Source: Calditrichota bacterium (GTDB taxonomy: Bacteria; Calditrichota; Calditrichia; RBG-13-44-9). From it: a stretch of 6,447 nt of DNA. The DNA is taken from assembly GCA_016934605.1 (NCBI GenBank), contig JAFGSO010000141.1:1-6447 (forward strand), read 5' to 3'. The translations under genes were made by a program, and so were the position numbers. Position 1 is the stretch's first letter. Every line of letters begins with the position of its first letter. Below are positions 1 through 6,440 of the stretch, one piece after another. Under the pieces are notes generated by a model that did not search any database, was not told where the DNA came from, and was given only the letters and a program-made list of their open reading frames with translations.

Positions 1-984
1 CCCGATTATTTTTTAAATTTTGGACCGCCATGGTATGAGCCATCCAGCGGGGCAACCAGACCTGAGAATGGGGATGCCATTGATATTGTCGGAGGTTTAT
101 TTCAACCGGATTCTTTGATGCCGATGATCGTGGTTTATGAAATCAATGGGCTTACCTGGAGGGACAGTACTATCCTTGGCCTGCACCTGGGCGGTGGATG
201 GATTAAACGACATATGACTCAGGCAAAATATGTTCATACCCCTTGGGATAGCAGCTGTGGATTCAGGATTCAGGCAGGTTGGCATCCTGGTGGCCTTCCT
301 GGTATGATGTTGCCCGATTCAATCTTCTGCCATATGCAGCAACTGTTTCCGCAGAATATGCCTCAATTTCAGAATCAGCATATTTTTGCCGGATTTGAAG
401 TGGGAATGTTTGGTCCCAATGGATTTAACCTGTTAATGGGACATATGATCGGTCAGAATGCCCTGATGTTCAATAATCAGGTTCAGTATCGTTTTCACTA
501 CAATGATGTGCAATTACAGGGATTTAATATTGATGAGAATACTATTCAGTTGAAATCTTGGGATAACAGCTCCGGTTCATGGATTGTGGAAACAGATGCC
601 CAATTAAACACGGCGGATAATACAGTTACCTTAACTTCTCAGGAGATCGATCGTTACTATATTTTAACCGGCGATGAAGTCGTGGTTAATTTGGATAACG
701 AAGAAACATTGCTGGCAGATGGTTTTATGCTCGAACAAAATTATCCCAATCCCTTTAATCCTTCAACTACCATCAACTTCACACTGTCAGAAACCGGACA
801 GGTGGAATTAATTCTTTATAATGTTCTCGGACAGAAAATTATGGTTCTGATGCAGGATGCTTCAATGCCGGCAGGCTCTCATCAATTCGTTTTCGAGGCA
901 GGCACTTTGCCGAGCGGAATTTATTTTTATGAGTTGAAGGTTGATGGAGTGAGCAAAGTCAGAAGAATGAATCTTTTGAGGTAA
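1..984 (+). CDS. Secreted/surface protein with C-terminal type IX-style sorting domain (5' truncated)
   Basis: The frame is open from base 1 to the TAA at 982-984, so the gene begins upstream and 327 C-terminal residues are visible. Residues about 240-327 form a C-terminal sorting domain: YPNPFNPST at 248-256, then a beta-rich stretch containing YNVLGQKI, then LPSGIYFYELKVDG and a basic tail ending RRMNLLR. In the FCB group this domain directs export through the type IX secretion system and is removed at the surface. Residues about 160-222 read as a small beta-sandwich (NTIQLKSWDNSSGSW, then NTVTLTS) often found just before such tails. Residues 102-156 are unusually rich in Met, His, Gln and Phe, with HM pairs at 111-112 and 148-149 and cysteines at 86 and 110. 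I do not recognise the N-terminal part, and no enzyme motif is visible. The sorting-domain call is strong; the protein's function is unknown. Confidence 0.9.
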   Translation, partial: PDYFLNFGPPWYEPSSGATRPENGDAIDIVGGLFQPDSLMPMIVVYEINGLTWRDSTILGLHLGGGWIKRHMTQAKYVHTPWDSSCGFRIQAGWHPGGLPGMMLPDSIFCHMQQLFPQNMPQFQNQHIFAGFEVGMFGPNGFNLLMGHMIGQNALMFNNQVQYRFHYNDVQLQGFNIDENTIQLKSWDNSSGSWIVETDAQLNTADNTVTLTSQEIDRYYILTGDEVVVNLDNEETLLADGFMLEQNYPNPFNPSTTINFTLSETGQVELILYNVLGQKIMVLMQDASMPAGSHQFVFEAGTLPSGIYFYELKVDGVSKVRRMNLLR

Positions 985-1062
985 GAATATTTTATATCGA
1001 GGGTTGTGTGACTGGTTAAATAACAGGGAAGATTATTAATCGGGTGGCACTATAAAAGGTTA

Positions 1063-1086
1063 AAAGGCGGTCTATAGGCCGCCTTT
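1063..1086 (+). terminator. Intrinsic-type terminator after the sorting-domain gene
   Basis: AAAGGCGG at 1063-1070 is the exact reverse complement of CCGCCTTT at 1079-1086. An inner T-G wobble and a C-G pair extend the stem to 10 bp around a TATA tetraloop (1073-1076). The right arm ends in TTT followed by ATATT. The T tract is short, but the GC-rich core and its place 78 bases after the stop codon fit a terminator that separates this gene from the lipoprotein gene. The A-rich left flank means it could also work on the opposite strand. Confidence 0.75.
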
Positions 1087-1102
1087 ATATTAAAATTTGG
1101 TC

Positions 1103-1108
1103 TATAAT
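1103..1108 (+). promoter_or_regulatory. Possible -10 box for the lipoprotein gene
   Basis: TATAAT at 1103-1108 lies 29 bases before the start codon and just after the upstream terminator, where a new promoter would be expected. No convincing -35 hexamer is found: the bases 17 nt upstream fall inside the terminator arm and do not match TTGACA. The nearby AAAATTTG (1092-1099) is one base off the Bacteroidota-type TAnnTTTG box, an alternative reading. The call is weak and rests on the -10 alone. Confidence 0.35.
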
Positions 1109-1122
1109 AGTATTACCAAATC

Positions 1123-1130
1123 AAGGAGGA
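1123..1130 (+). promoter_or_regulatory. Strong Shine-Dalgarno of the lipoprotein gene
   Basis: AAGGAGGA sits 7 bases before the ATG at 1138, which fixes that start. It is nearly a full complement of the usual 16S 3' end. Most Bacteroidota genes lack such a site, so this points to another FCB lineage. Confidence 0.85.
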
Positions 1131-1137
1131 AATTTTA

Positions 1138-1989
1138 ATGACACGCAAAAGCATATTTGTTAATTCTGTTTTTTGGGTTTTTTTTCTTCTTTTCTTAATT
1201 GGCTGCGATAAGGATATAAACAATGTTGATACCGGGACATTGCGCATCAAACTAACAGATGCTCCTTTTCCTATTGATATGGTTTCGGAGGCCAATGTAA
1301 CCATAAACAAGATCGAAATTCGTCAGGAATCTTCACAGGCAGGTGAAAATCCGTTTCTTGTTCTGACGGAAGAAGAGCTCGGCTACAATCTTCTAGATTT
1401 GCAGAATGGTATTACTGCCGATCTGGCAGAAATTGAAATTCCGGTAGGAGATTATAACCTCCTTCGCCTGTATGTATCCGCGGCGAATATTATATTGACC
1501 GATGGAACGGTTTATGACCTGACCATTCCCAGCGGTGCTCAAACAGGCATAAAGATTTTTGTTGAACCTGCAATTCAGGTTGTTGGCGGATTGACCACCG
1601 AGCTGGTTCTTGATTTTGATGTGAGCCAGTCATTTATTGTCCAGGGCAATCCTTTTACACCTGCAGGTATCAATGGATTCATATTTACTCCGGTTATTCG
1701 TGCAGCCAATATTTCCACTACCGGAAGTATCAGTGGAAAGGTAATTGATAATTTAGCCATCGCGATAGTAGATGCCATAATCTGGATTGAAGACGATGCC
1801 AATACCTACTCGTCCTTTTCCAATAATGAAGGATTATATACCCTATCATTTATTCCCGCCGGAACATATACCGTTTATGCAACCAAGAAAACCGCCACTG
1901 TCGAATATGATACCGTTTCGGTTGAAAATGTGGAAGTGGTAGCTGGAAATGTAACTGCCCTGGATGATATAGTTCTAACGCAGCAATAA
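1138..1989 (+). CDS. DUF4382 lipoprotein with carboxypeptidase-regulatory-like C-terminal domain
   Basis: This 283-residue protein is predicted to be anchored in the envelope. Residues 1-22 are a lipoprotein signal (basic MTRK, then a Phe/Leu-rich core) ending in the lipobox L20-I21-G22-C23, so C23 should be lipidated. Asp at +2 is the inner-membrane retention signal in enterobacteria; whether that rule holds here is unknown. Residues about 33-189 match the DUF4382 pattern: GTLRIKLTDAP, a VTINKIEIR strand, NLLDLQNG, an IPVGDYNLLRLYV segment, DLTIPSGAQTGIKI, then LVLDFD and FTPVIRA. Residues about 196-280 look like a carboxypeptidase-regulatory-like (prealbumin-type) beta-sandwich: GSISGKV, SNNEGLYTLSFIPAGTYTVYATK, VEVVAGN. 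No catalytic residues are visible, so a structural, adhesive or binding role is likelier than an enzyme. The start is fixed by the Shine-Dalgarno. The gene appears monocistronic, with a terminator before it and about 380 bases of non-coding DNA after it. Confidence 0.88.
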   Translation: MTRKSIFVNSVFWVFFLLFLIGCDKDINNVDTGTLRIKLTDAPFPIDMVSEANVTINKIEIRQESSQAGENPFLVLTEEELGYNLLDLQNGITADLAEIEIPVGDYNLLRLYVSAANIILTDGTVYDLTIPSGAQTGIKIFVEPAIQVVGGLTTELVLDFDVSQSFIVQGNPFTPAGINGFIFTPVIRAANISTTGSISGKVIDNLAIAIVDAIIWIEDDANTYSSFSNNEGLYTLSFIPAGTYTVYATKKTATVEYDTVSVENVEVVAGNVTALDDIVLTQQ

Positions 1990-2016
1990 AAGATAAATGA
2001 AGAAGGTTGAGAAATA

Positions 2017-2051
2017 CAGTCTGCAGTCTGCAATCGGCAGTCTGCAGACTG
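2017..2051. repeat. Imperfect 35-nt hairpin built from CAGTCTGCA words
   Basis: CAGTCTGCAG at 2017-2026 is the exact reverse complement of CTGCAGACTG at 2042-2051. Inside, CTGC (2028-2031) pairs with GCAG (2037-2040) around an AATCG loop, with a single T-T mismatch at 2027/2041, giving 14 paired bases. The word CAGTCTGCA also recurs directly at 2017, 2024 and 2038, and 2038-2051 is by itself a perfect 14-bp palindrome. It lies 27 bases after the lipoprotein stop codon. It could end or stabilise that transcript, but it lacks a T tract, so it could equally be a dispersed intergenic repeat. Confidence 0.75.
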
Positions 2052-2290
2052 GGATTACCGGTCGCCAGTAACCAGGAAACAAGATCGAAGATTAAAAAGT
2101 GAATAAATGTTATTACACCTAGGAGGTAAAACTCATTTAGCTTGTGCTTTTGGTCCGCTTACCTATATCAGAACCATATTCATGGGCATTAAACCGGCGC
2201 TATGTGTTAAATTAGTAACCTGTTTTAAATACAAAGACAGTCTTCTCTGCTTAAATTTAACAGCAAAAATACAAAATCCCCTTAATATAG

Positions 2291-2319
2291 TTGTCTCAAG
2301 GCAGGAATAGTTATATATT
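2291..2319 (+). promoter_or_regulatory. Putative sigma-70-type promoter of the sensor phosphatase gene
   Basis: TTGTCT (2291-2296, four of six matches to TTGACA) is followed after exactly 17 bases by TATATT (2314-2319, five of six matches to TATAAT). Transcription would start near 2325-2327, about 45 bases before the ATG. The spacing is ideal, but the region is AT-rich, so a chance match is possible. Confidence 0.45.
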
Positions 2320-2342
2320 CTTCACTATTAATTTAGTGAAGA
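2319..2342. promoter_or_regulatory. Perfect 9-bp dyad, possible operator
   Basis: TCTTCACTA (2319-2327) and TAGTGAAGA (2334-2342) are exact reverse complements separated by TTAATT. The dyad starts on the last base of the putative -10 box and covers the predicted transcription start, a classic place for a repressor operator. In RNA it would form a 9-bp hairpin at the 5' end of the message. It is AT-rich and not followed by a T tract, so a terminator is less likely. Confidence 0.45.
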
Positions 2343-2369
2343 TATCAATACCTTTACATAAATATCAAG

Positions 2370-5300
2370 ATGTCATCTCCCGCAAAGATCATTGCACTCC
2401 TGGTGCTGCTGTTGGTTGGGGAATTATACAGCAATACCTTTGCTTCTGAATCAACAGATTCCCGGTGGAAGGAATACGGTATTCCCAATTACCGTAATTA
2501 TTCTCCCGGAGAATACCGGGCACATTTCCAGAACTGGGAAATTGTTCAGAATCAGCAGGGTGTTATTCTGGTGGCTAATAACGATGGCCTGCTCTCCTTT
2601 GACGGGGTGAACTGGCGACGATATGATCTGGAAGGAAAACTCTTCCACTCCCTGCGTTCACTGGCTATTGACGATTCCGGGACCATCTATTGCGGAACGG
2701 GAAGCCATTTCGGTTACCTGATCCGTGGGGACGATGGTAGTTACCGTTTTATTTCACTACTTGACCGGGTAAAGGAAGAATTCCGCAATTTCAATGATGT
2801 CTGGTATACCCTCCTCCTGGAAGATGCCGTATTCTTTATTACCCACACCTCCATTTTCCGCTGGAAAAATAATAAGTTGGAGGTCCTGCAAACAACCGAC
2901 TCTCAGCATATTTTCCACACCGCATTTGTGGCAGGGAATAGCTTGTATATTCGAAAAGTGGGTGTGGGTCTGATGAAAGTATCTGGAGATAGCCTTTATT
3001 TAATCCCTGGAGGACAGATCTTTGCCGGACGGCCGGTCTATTTCATGCAGCCTTATGACGATAATTCCATTCTGATCGGAACAGATAGTGAAGGATTTTT
3101 TCTCTATGATGGATCAAAATTTCAATCCTTTCCTTCCAATACCCTTTCCTATTTGAAGGAACACCATCTTTACTGTGGTATACGCCTGCAGGATAATTCC
3201 TATGCACTTGGAACCCGCACCGGTGGTGTACTTATCATGGATCGACAGGGGAATCTGCTCAAAATTTTTGATAATACCCAGGGCCTTCAGGATAATTCTG
3301 TCTGGAATATTTATCCCGACCGCCAAGATAATCTGTGGCTGGCGCTCAATAACGGAATCAGTAAAGTGGAGATACCCTCAGCAGTGTCGGTATTCAACAA
3401 GCAAAACGGACTGGAAGGAATTGTTGAAAATATTGTCCGTTACAGGGGACAGTTGTATGTGGCTACCAATCTGGGAGTTTACTACCTGCAGCGAAAAACG
3501 GGAAGCCGCGAAGGGAATTATCCGGAATTTCAACGTTTCTCAATGCTAAATGAATATGCCTGGTGTCTTTATGCTTCCGATACCGAACTGCTGGCGGGTA
3601 CCACAGGAGGAATCTATCGCATAAGAAATAAACGTGCTGAGAGAGTAGATGGTTCCTGGGGTTCAGTGTTTGAAATTAGTGCTTCAAGATTCCAGCCGGC
3701 TGTTTTTTACCTGGCAACCCGTAACGGCGTTGGTTTGATGAAACTTGAAAATAACCGTTGGATCAACCTGGGGTATCTGCCCGGCATTGAGGAAAAAATT
3801 TATCATATTGTTGAAGAAGATTCTCGCAAACTCTGGCTGGAGACGGCAAGTGAGGGAGTAATCCGGGTTGAACTGAAGGGAGAACCCGAAAATCAATCCA
3901 CCAGAGCCACTCTTTTTGATAGTTCCGATGGACTTCCATCGGCGAGAATTTATCCGATCAGAATTAACGAAAAGATCTATTTTTCTACTCCAGAAGGGAT
4001 GTTTGCTTTTGACTCTTCCCACGGTCATTTTAAAATGGCTTCTAAATTCAACCTGTCGAGGATTTGGGGATTTCTGGGTAGAGAGGATACGCTGGGACGT
4101 TTATGGCTTTCGCGGTACAAAAATTTCGGCGATCCCGAAGAAATATATATGGGTGTGGAAAAAAACGATGGTAGTTATCAGTGGGTTTCCAGGCCATTCT
4201 CCGAAATTCAGGATATCAGTCATGTGAACGCTGTTTTCCCGGAAAATAAGGATGTGGTATGGTTTGGCACTTCCGAAGGCCTGATACGTTATGACGGGCG
4301 ATTTACCAAGCTCGATAAACCAGCGCTGAATACGCTGCTTCGTCGGGTGATTATCAACCAGGATTCAATTGTTTTCAATGACGGCGAGCAGAAAATTCCG
4401 CCTGAATTTTCAAATATCCATAATAATCTGCGTTTTGAGTTCGCCCTGTTAAACTTCAGGTGTGAGGAAAAAAATCAGTACAGCGCTATTCTGGAAGGAT
4501 TTGAGCAGAACTGGTCACCCTGGAACTTTGAGAACTGGAGGGATTATACAAATCTTTCTCCGGGCAACTATAAGTTCCGGGTTCGAGGCAGAGATGTCTT
4601 CGGAATTCAATCCGATGAAGCGTTTTTTGGTTTTACCATTCTGCCACCCTGGTACAGGACCATCTGGGCGTACCTGGTATACGGGCTGGTATTTATTCTG
4701 GGTATAGTTACGATAGATCGTTATCAACGGAGGCGTCTGGCAAAAATTGAACAACAGAAAGCTCATCTCAGAGAAGCTGAGATTGTGCGCAAAATAAATA
4801 TTAAATTAAATGAGAAAAATACGCAGTTAGAACAGGCACTGCAGGCTTTGAATCAGGCGAAAATTCAGCTGCAAAGTTCCGAATCAAGGTTCCGATCGGT
4901 GGTTGAAACCGCACATGAAGCAATCATTACGGCAGATAAAGCGGGGAAAATCGTTTTCTGGAATCAGCATGCAGAGACACTTTTTGGTTATTCCGAAAAG
5001 GAAGCACTGGGTAAACCACTGACAATTCTGATGCCGGAACGATACAGAAAAAAACGTCTGGCAGGTATAGAACGGTTTATCAGCAGAGGTGAAACCAGAA
5101 TGATGGGAAAGGTCACTGAACTGCATGCCCTGCGAAAAAATGGTGTCGAATTTCCAGTTGAACTGACAATTTCAGAATGGAACACCGATGAGGGGGAGTT
5201 TATAACCGGTATCATACGTGACATCTCAAAGCGGAAACAGGAACAGAAAGCCAAGGAGCAAGCTTATGCCTTGCTGGAAACAGAATATCAGCGAAAAACA

Positions 5301-6011
5301 ATGGAACTACAGAAAGCCAGTAATCTCCAGCATTCCATGCTGCCCCGGGAATTACCGAAAACCCGCCACCTGGAAATTTCTGCATATATGAGAACGGCCA
5401 TCGAAGTAGGGGGAGACTATTATGATTTTCATCAGTCCGGCAAGGACGATTTAACGGTAATTATCGGAGATGCTACCGGTCACGGATTGGAAGCTGGTAT
5501 GATGGTAGCAGCCACCAAAAGTCTGCTCTCATGTCTCATGTGGGAAAAAAGTCTCAGCCAAATTTTTGAGCAGGCAAACCGTGTTTTTAAAAATCTGAAT
5601 CTCCGCAATATGTATATGGGGCTTCAGATGGTACGGGTTAAAGGATATGAACTGGAACTCTGTTCTGCCGGAATGCCTCCGGTGTTGATACACCGCTGCG
5701 GGCAGTACGGAGTGGACGAAATTATTATAAAAGCGATGCCCCTGGGAATTTTTACAGATGTTTACTTCCGGACGAAGAAGACCACAGTGAAATCCGGAGA
5801 TACCATAATGCTGATGAGCGATGGATTCGCAGAACGCTTCGATCCTGAGAGTGAGATTATCGGATTCGAAAAGACTAAGAAAATTTTCAACGAAGTTGCC
5901 GGTGAACATCCCGATACCATTATCGATCATTTCGTCAAAACAGGTGACCGCTGGGCAGCAGGGCGGGCTCAAAATGACGATATAACCTTTGTGGTGCTGA
6001 AGGTGAAATAA
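2370..6011 (+). CDS. Membrane sensor: beta-propeller, Y_Y_Y, PAS and SpoIIE-type (PP2C) phosphatase
   Basis: This 1213-residue protein senses a periplasmic cue and should dephosphorylate a cytoplasmic protein, typically a STAS anti-anti-sigma factor. Residues 1-25 are a signal peptide (likely cut after TFA). Residues about 50-650 hold two-component-regulator propeller repeats, clearest at 304-334 (QGLQDNSVWNIYPDRQDNLW), 346-374, 520-548 and 619-645. Residues about 680-757 are the Y_Y_Y domain (Y704, LEGFEQNW, Y726, SPGNYKF). A membrane span at about 764-783 is followed by the basic RYQRRRL, then a coiled coil (about 790-840), a PAS domain (about 838-952) ending GIIRDISKRK, a second helix, and the phosphatase (about 985-1213). 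Its metal-site motifs are intact: VGGDYYD (D1016), GDATGHG (D1034), MSDGFAE (D1151) and NDDIT (D1204). There is no histidine-kinase or DNA-binding domain. An in-frame TGA at 2337-2339 leaves ATG 2370 as the only usual start, with no clear Shine-Dalgarno. No partner-switching partner lies alongside. Confidence 0.95.
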   Translation: MSSPAKIIALLVLLLVGELYSNTFASESTDSRWKEYGIPNYRNYSPGEYRAHFQNWEIVQNQQGVILVANNDGLLSFDGVNWRRYDLEGKLFHSLRSLAIDDSGTIYCGTGSHFGYLIRGDDGSYRFISLLDRVKEEFRNFNDVWYTLLLEDAVFFITHTSIFRWKNNKLEVLQTTDSQHIFHTAFVAGNSLYIRKVGVGLMKVSGDSLYLIPGGQIFAGRPVYFMQPYDDNSILIGTDSEGFFLYDGSKFQSFPSNTLSYLKEHHLYCGIRLQDNSYALGTRTGGVLIMDRQGNLLKIFDNTQGLQDNSVWNIYPDRQDNLWLALNNGISKVEIPSAVSVFNKQNGLEGIVENIVRYRGQLYVATNLGVYYLQRKTGSREGNYPEFQRFSMLNEYAWCLYASDTELLAGTTGGIYRIRNKRAERVDGSWGSVFEISASRFQPAVFYLATRNGVGLMKLENNRWINLGYLPGIEEKIYHIVEEDSRKLWLETASEGVIRVELKGEPENQSTRATLFDSSDGLPSARIYPIRINEKIYFSTPEGMFAFDSSHGHFKMASKFNLSRIWGFLGREDTLGRLWLSRYKNFGDPEEIYMGVEKNDGSYQWVSRPFSEIQDISHVNAVFPENKDVVWFGTSEGLIRYDGRFTKLDKPALNTLLRRVIINQDSIVFNDGEQKIPPEFSNIHNNLRFEFALLNFRCEEKNQYSAILEGFEQNWSPWNFENWRDYTNLSPGNYKFRVRGRDVFGIQSDEAFFGFTILPPWYRTIWAYLVYGLVFILGIVTIDRYQRRRLAKIEQQKAHLREAEIVRKINIKLNEKNTQLEQALQALNQAKIQLQSSESRFRSVVETAHEAIITADKAGKIVFWNQHAETLFGYSEKEALGKPLTILMPERYRKKRLAGIERFISRGETRMMGKVTELHALRKNGVEFPVELTISEWNTDEGEFITGIIRDISKRKQEQKAKEQAYALLETEYQRKTMELQKASNLQHSMLPRELPKTRHLEISAYMRTAIEVGGDYYDFHQSGKDDLTVIIGDATGHGLEAGMMVAATKSLLSCLMWEKSLSQIFEQANRVFKNLNLRNMYMGLQMVRVKGYELELCSAGMPPVLIHRCGQYGVDEIIIKAMPLGIFTDVYFRTKKTTVKSGDTIMLMSDGFAERFDPESEIIGFEKTKKIFNEVAGEHPDTIIDHFVKTGDRWAAGRAQNDDITFVVLKVK

Positions 6012-6181
6012 ATGCATATCGGAATGGAATCTTAACAATAGCAAAAATAAGACACTCAATTTTAGATGCTGATCATGTGATTGGATAAATGGAGACTTTG
6101 TTCACTGCCAACTACTTATCACAAAAAAAAACTACGGCAGATAGTGGAGTTCAACGGACGGACTCTGCGTTCATGGCGAGG

Positions 6182-6221
6182 ATCCAGGATTCAATATCCA
6201 GGATCCTGACTCCTGAATCCT
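6182..6221. repeat. Nested direct and inverted repeats (ATCCAGGAT / AGGATTCA-TGAATCCT)
   Basis: ATCCAGGAT occurs at 6182-6190 and again at 6196-6204. AGGATTCA (6186-6193) is inverted as TGAATCCT (6214-6221). Between these arms, CAGGATCCTG (6199-6208) is a perfect 10-bp palindrome. The block is a patchwork of one short word in both orientations, similar in style to the CAGTCTGCA hairpin at 2017-2051. The function is unknown; it may be a dispersed intergenic repeat. Confidence 0.6.
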
Positions 6222-6329
6222 ATCCTTCTCCCTCCATCCACTCACACCCAAATACCATATACCATATACCATATACCATATACCATATACCTTATACCTT
6301 ATACCTTATACCATATACCTTATACCCCA
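6216..6329 (+). terminator. G-free, C-containing stretch; candidate Rho-dependent termination region
   Basis: These 114 bases contain no G on the + strand and 42 C. RNA copied from this strand would be almost unstructured and rich in YC dinucleotides, which is what transcription factor Rho binds. It follows the sensor gene, which has no obvious intrinsic terminator. The role is inferred from composition only; the tandem repeat alone could explain much of the bias. Confidence 0.25.
6252..6328. repeat. Tandem heptamer array, 11 units of ATACC(A/T)T
   Basis: The unit start ATACC recurs every 7 bases at 6252, 6259, 6266, 6273, 6280, 6287, 6294, 6301, 6308, 6315 and 6322. The linking dinucleotide is AT five times, TT three times, AT, TT, and finally CC. 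The block pattern of variants suggests growth by slippage or unequal exchange. Because 7 is not a multiple of 3, any frame through it yields a seven-residue repeat, so the open frame there is an artefact. The copy number probably varies between strains. Confidence 0.93.
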
Positions 6330-6432
6330 GACACACATTTTCAAACAATTCTGTAATTGAAAGGCAAAATTTCATATAATTGGGAGTAATATTGGTATAT
6401 AAAAATAAATTTAGTGGGATGAATATTTTTTA

Positions 6433-6440
6433 AGGGGTGA
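6433..6440 (+). promoter_or_regulatory. Ribosome binding site of the next gene
   Basis: AGGGGTGA lies just upstream of the ATG at 6444, with six bases between the G run and the start. It resembles AGGAGGTGA with one A missing and supports a gene starting at the window edge. Confidence 0.5.

Larger units (their letters stand above)
1990..2369. other. Intergenic gap, 380 bp, with hairpin repeat and promoter region
   Basis: No gene is supported here. It holds a long hairpin made of CAGTCTGCA words (2017-2051), a short stretch of similar degenerate words (CCAGTAACCAG around 2065-2075), and an AT-rich promoter area before the sensor gene. A 67-codon open frame at 2107-2310 has no ribosome site before its ATG and a Cys/Leu-rich translation that I do not recognise, so it is not called. 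AGGAGGT at 2121-2127 looks like a Shine-Dalgarno, but no start codon lies at a usable distance after it, which may mark a decayed gene start. Confidence 0.7.

Noticed and set aside
2107..2310. 67-codon open frame in the gap before the sensor gene
   Set aside because: No ribosome site before the ATG, a Cys/Leu-rich translation without recognisable family features, and the 3' part overlaps the putative promoter.
3684..4028. 114-codon minus-strand frame inside the propeller region
   Set aside because: Antisense shadow of the sensor gene, whose propeller motifs run through the whole interval.
2370..6011. Hybrid histidine kinase (HTCS) identity for the sensor
   Set aside because: No DHp His box, HATPase, receiver or AraC domain is present; the C-terminus carries PP2C motifs instead.
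5529..6059. 176-codon open frame on the minus strand
   Set aside because: It lies opposite the strongly supported SpoIIE phosphatase domain and its His/Cys-rich translation matches nothing; it is a shadow.
6123..6170. Possible minus-strand terminator ending in nine T
   Set aside because: The candidate stem (GAGT/ACTC with a bulged GCAG/CTGC extension) is short with a long loop, and no minus-strand gene is seen for it to serve.
6252..6328. CRISPR-like array
   Set aside because: The units are 7 bp and contiguous, with no spacers; it is a simple tandem repeat.
6089..6379. 96-codon open frame after the sensor gene
   Set aside because: Its second half is only the translated heptamer array (YHIPYTI-type repeat), and it lacks a ribosome site.
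6408..6416. AATTTAGTG shared with the dyad region upstream of the sensor gene (2330-2338)
   Set aside because: Only nine AT-rich bases match and the second copy lacks the inverted partner, so a chance match is likely.
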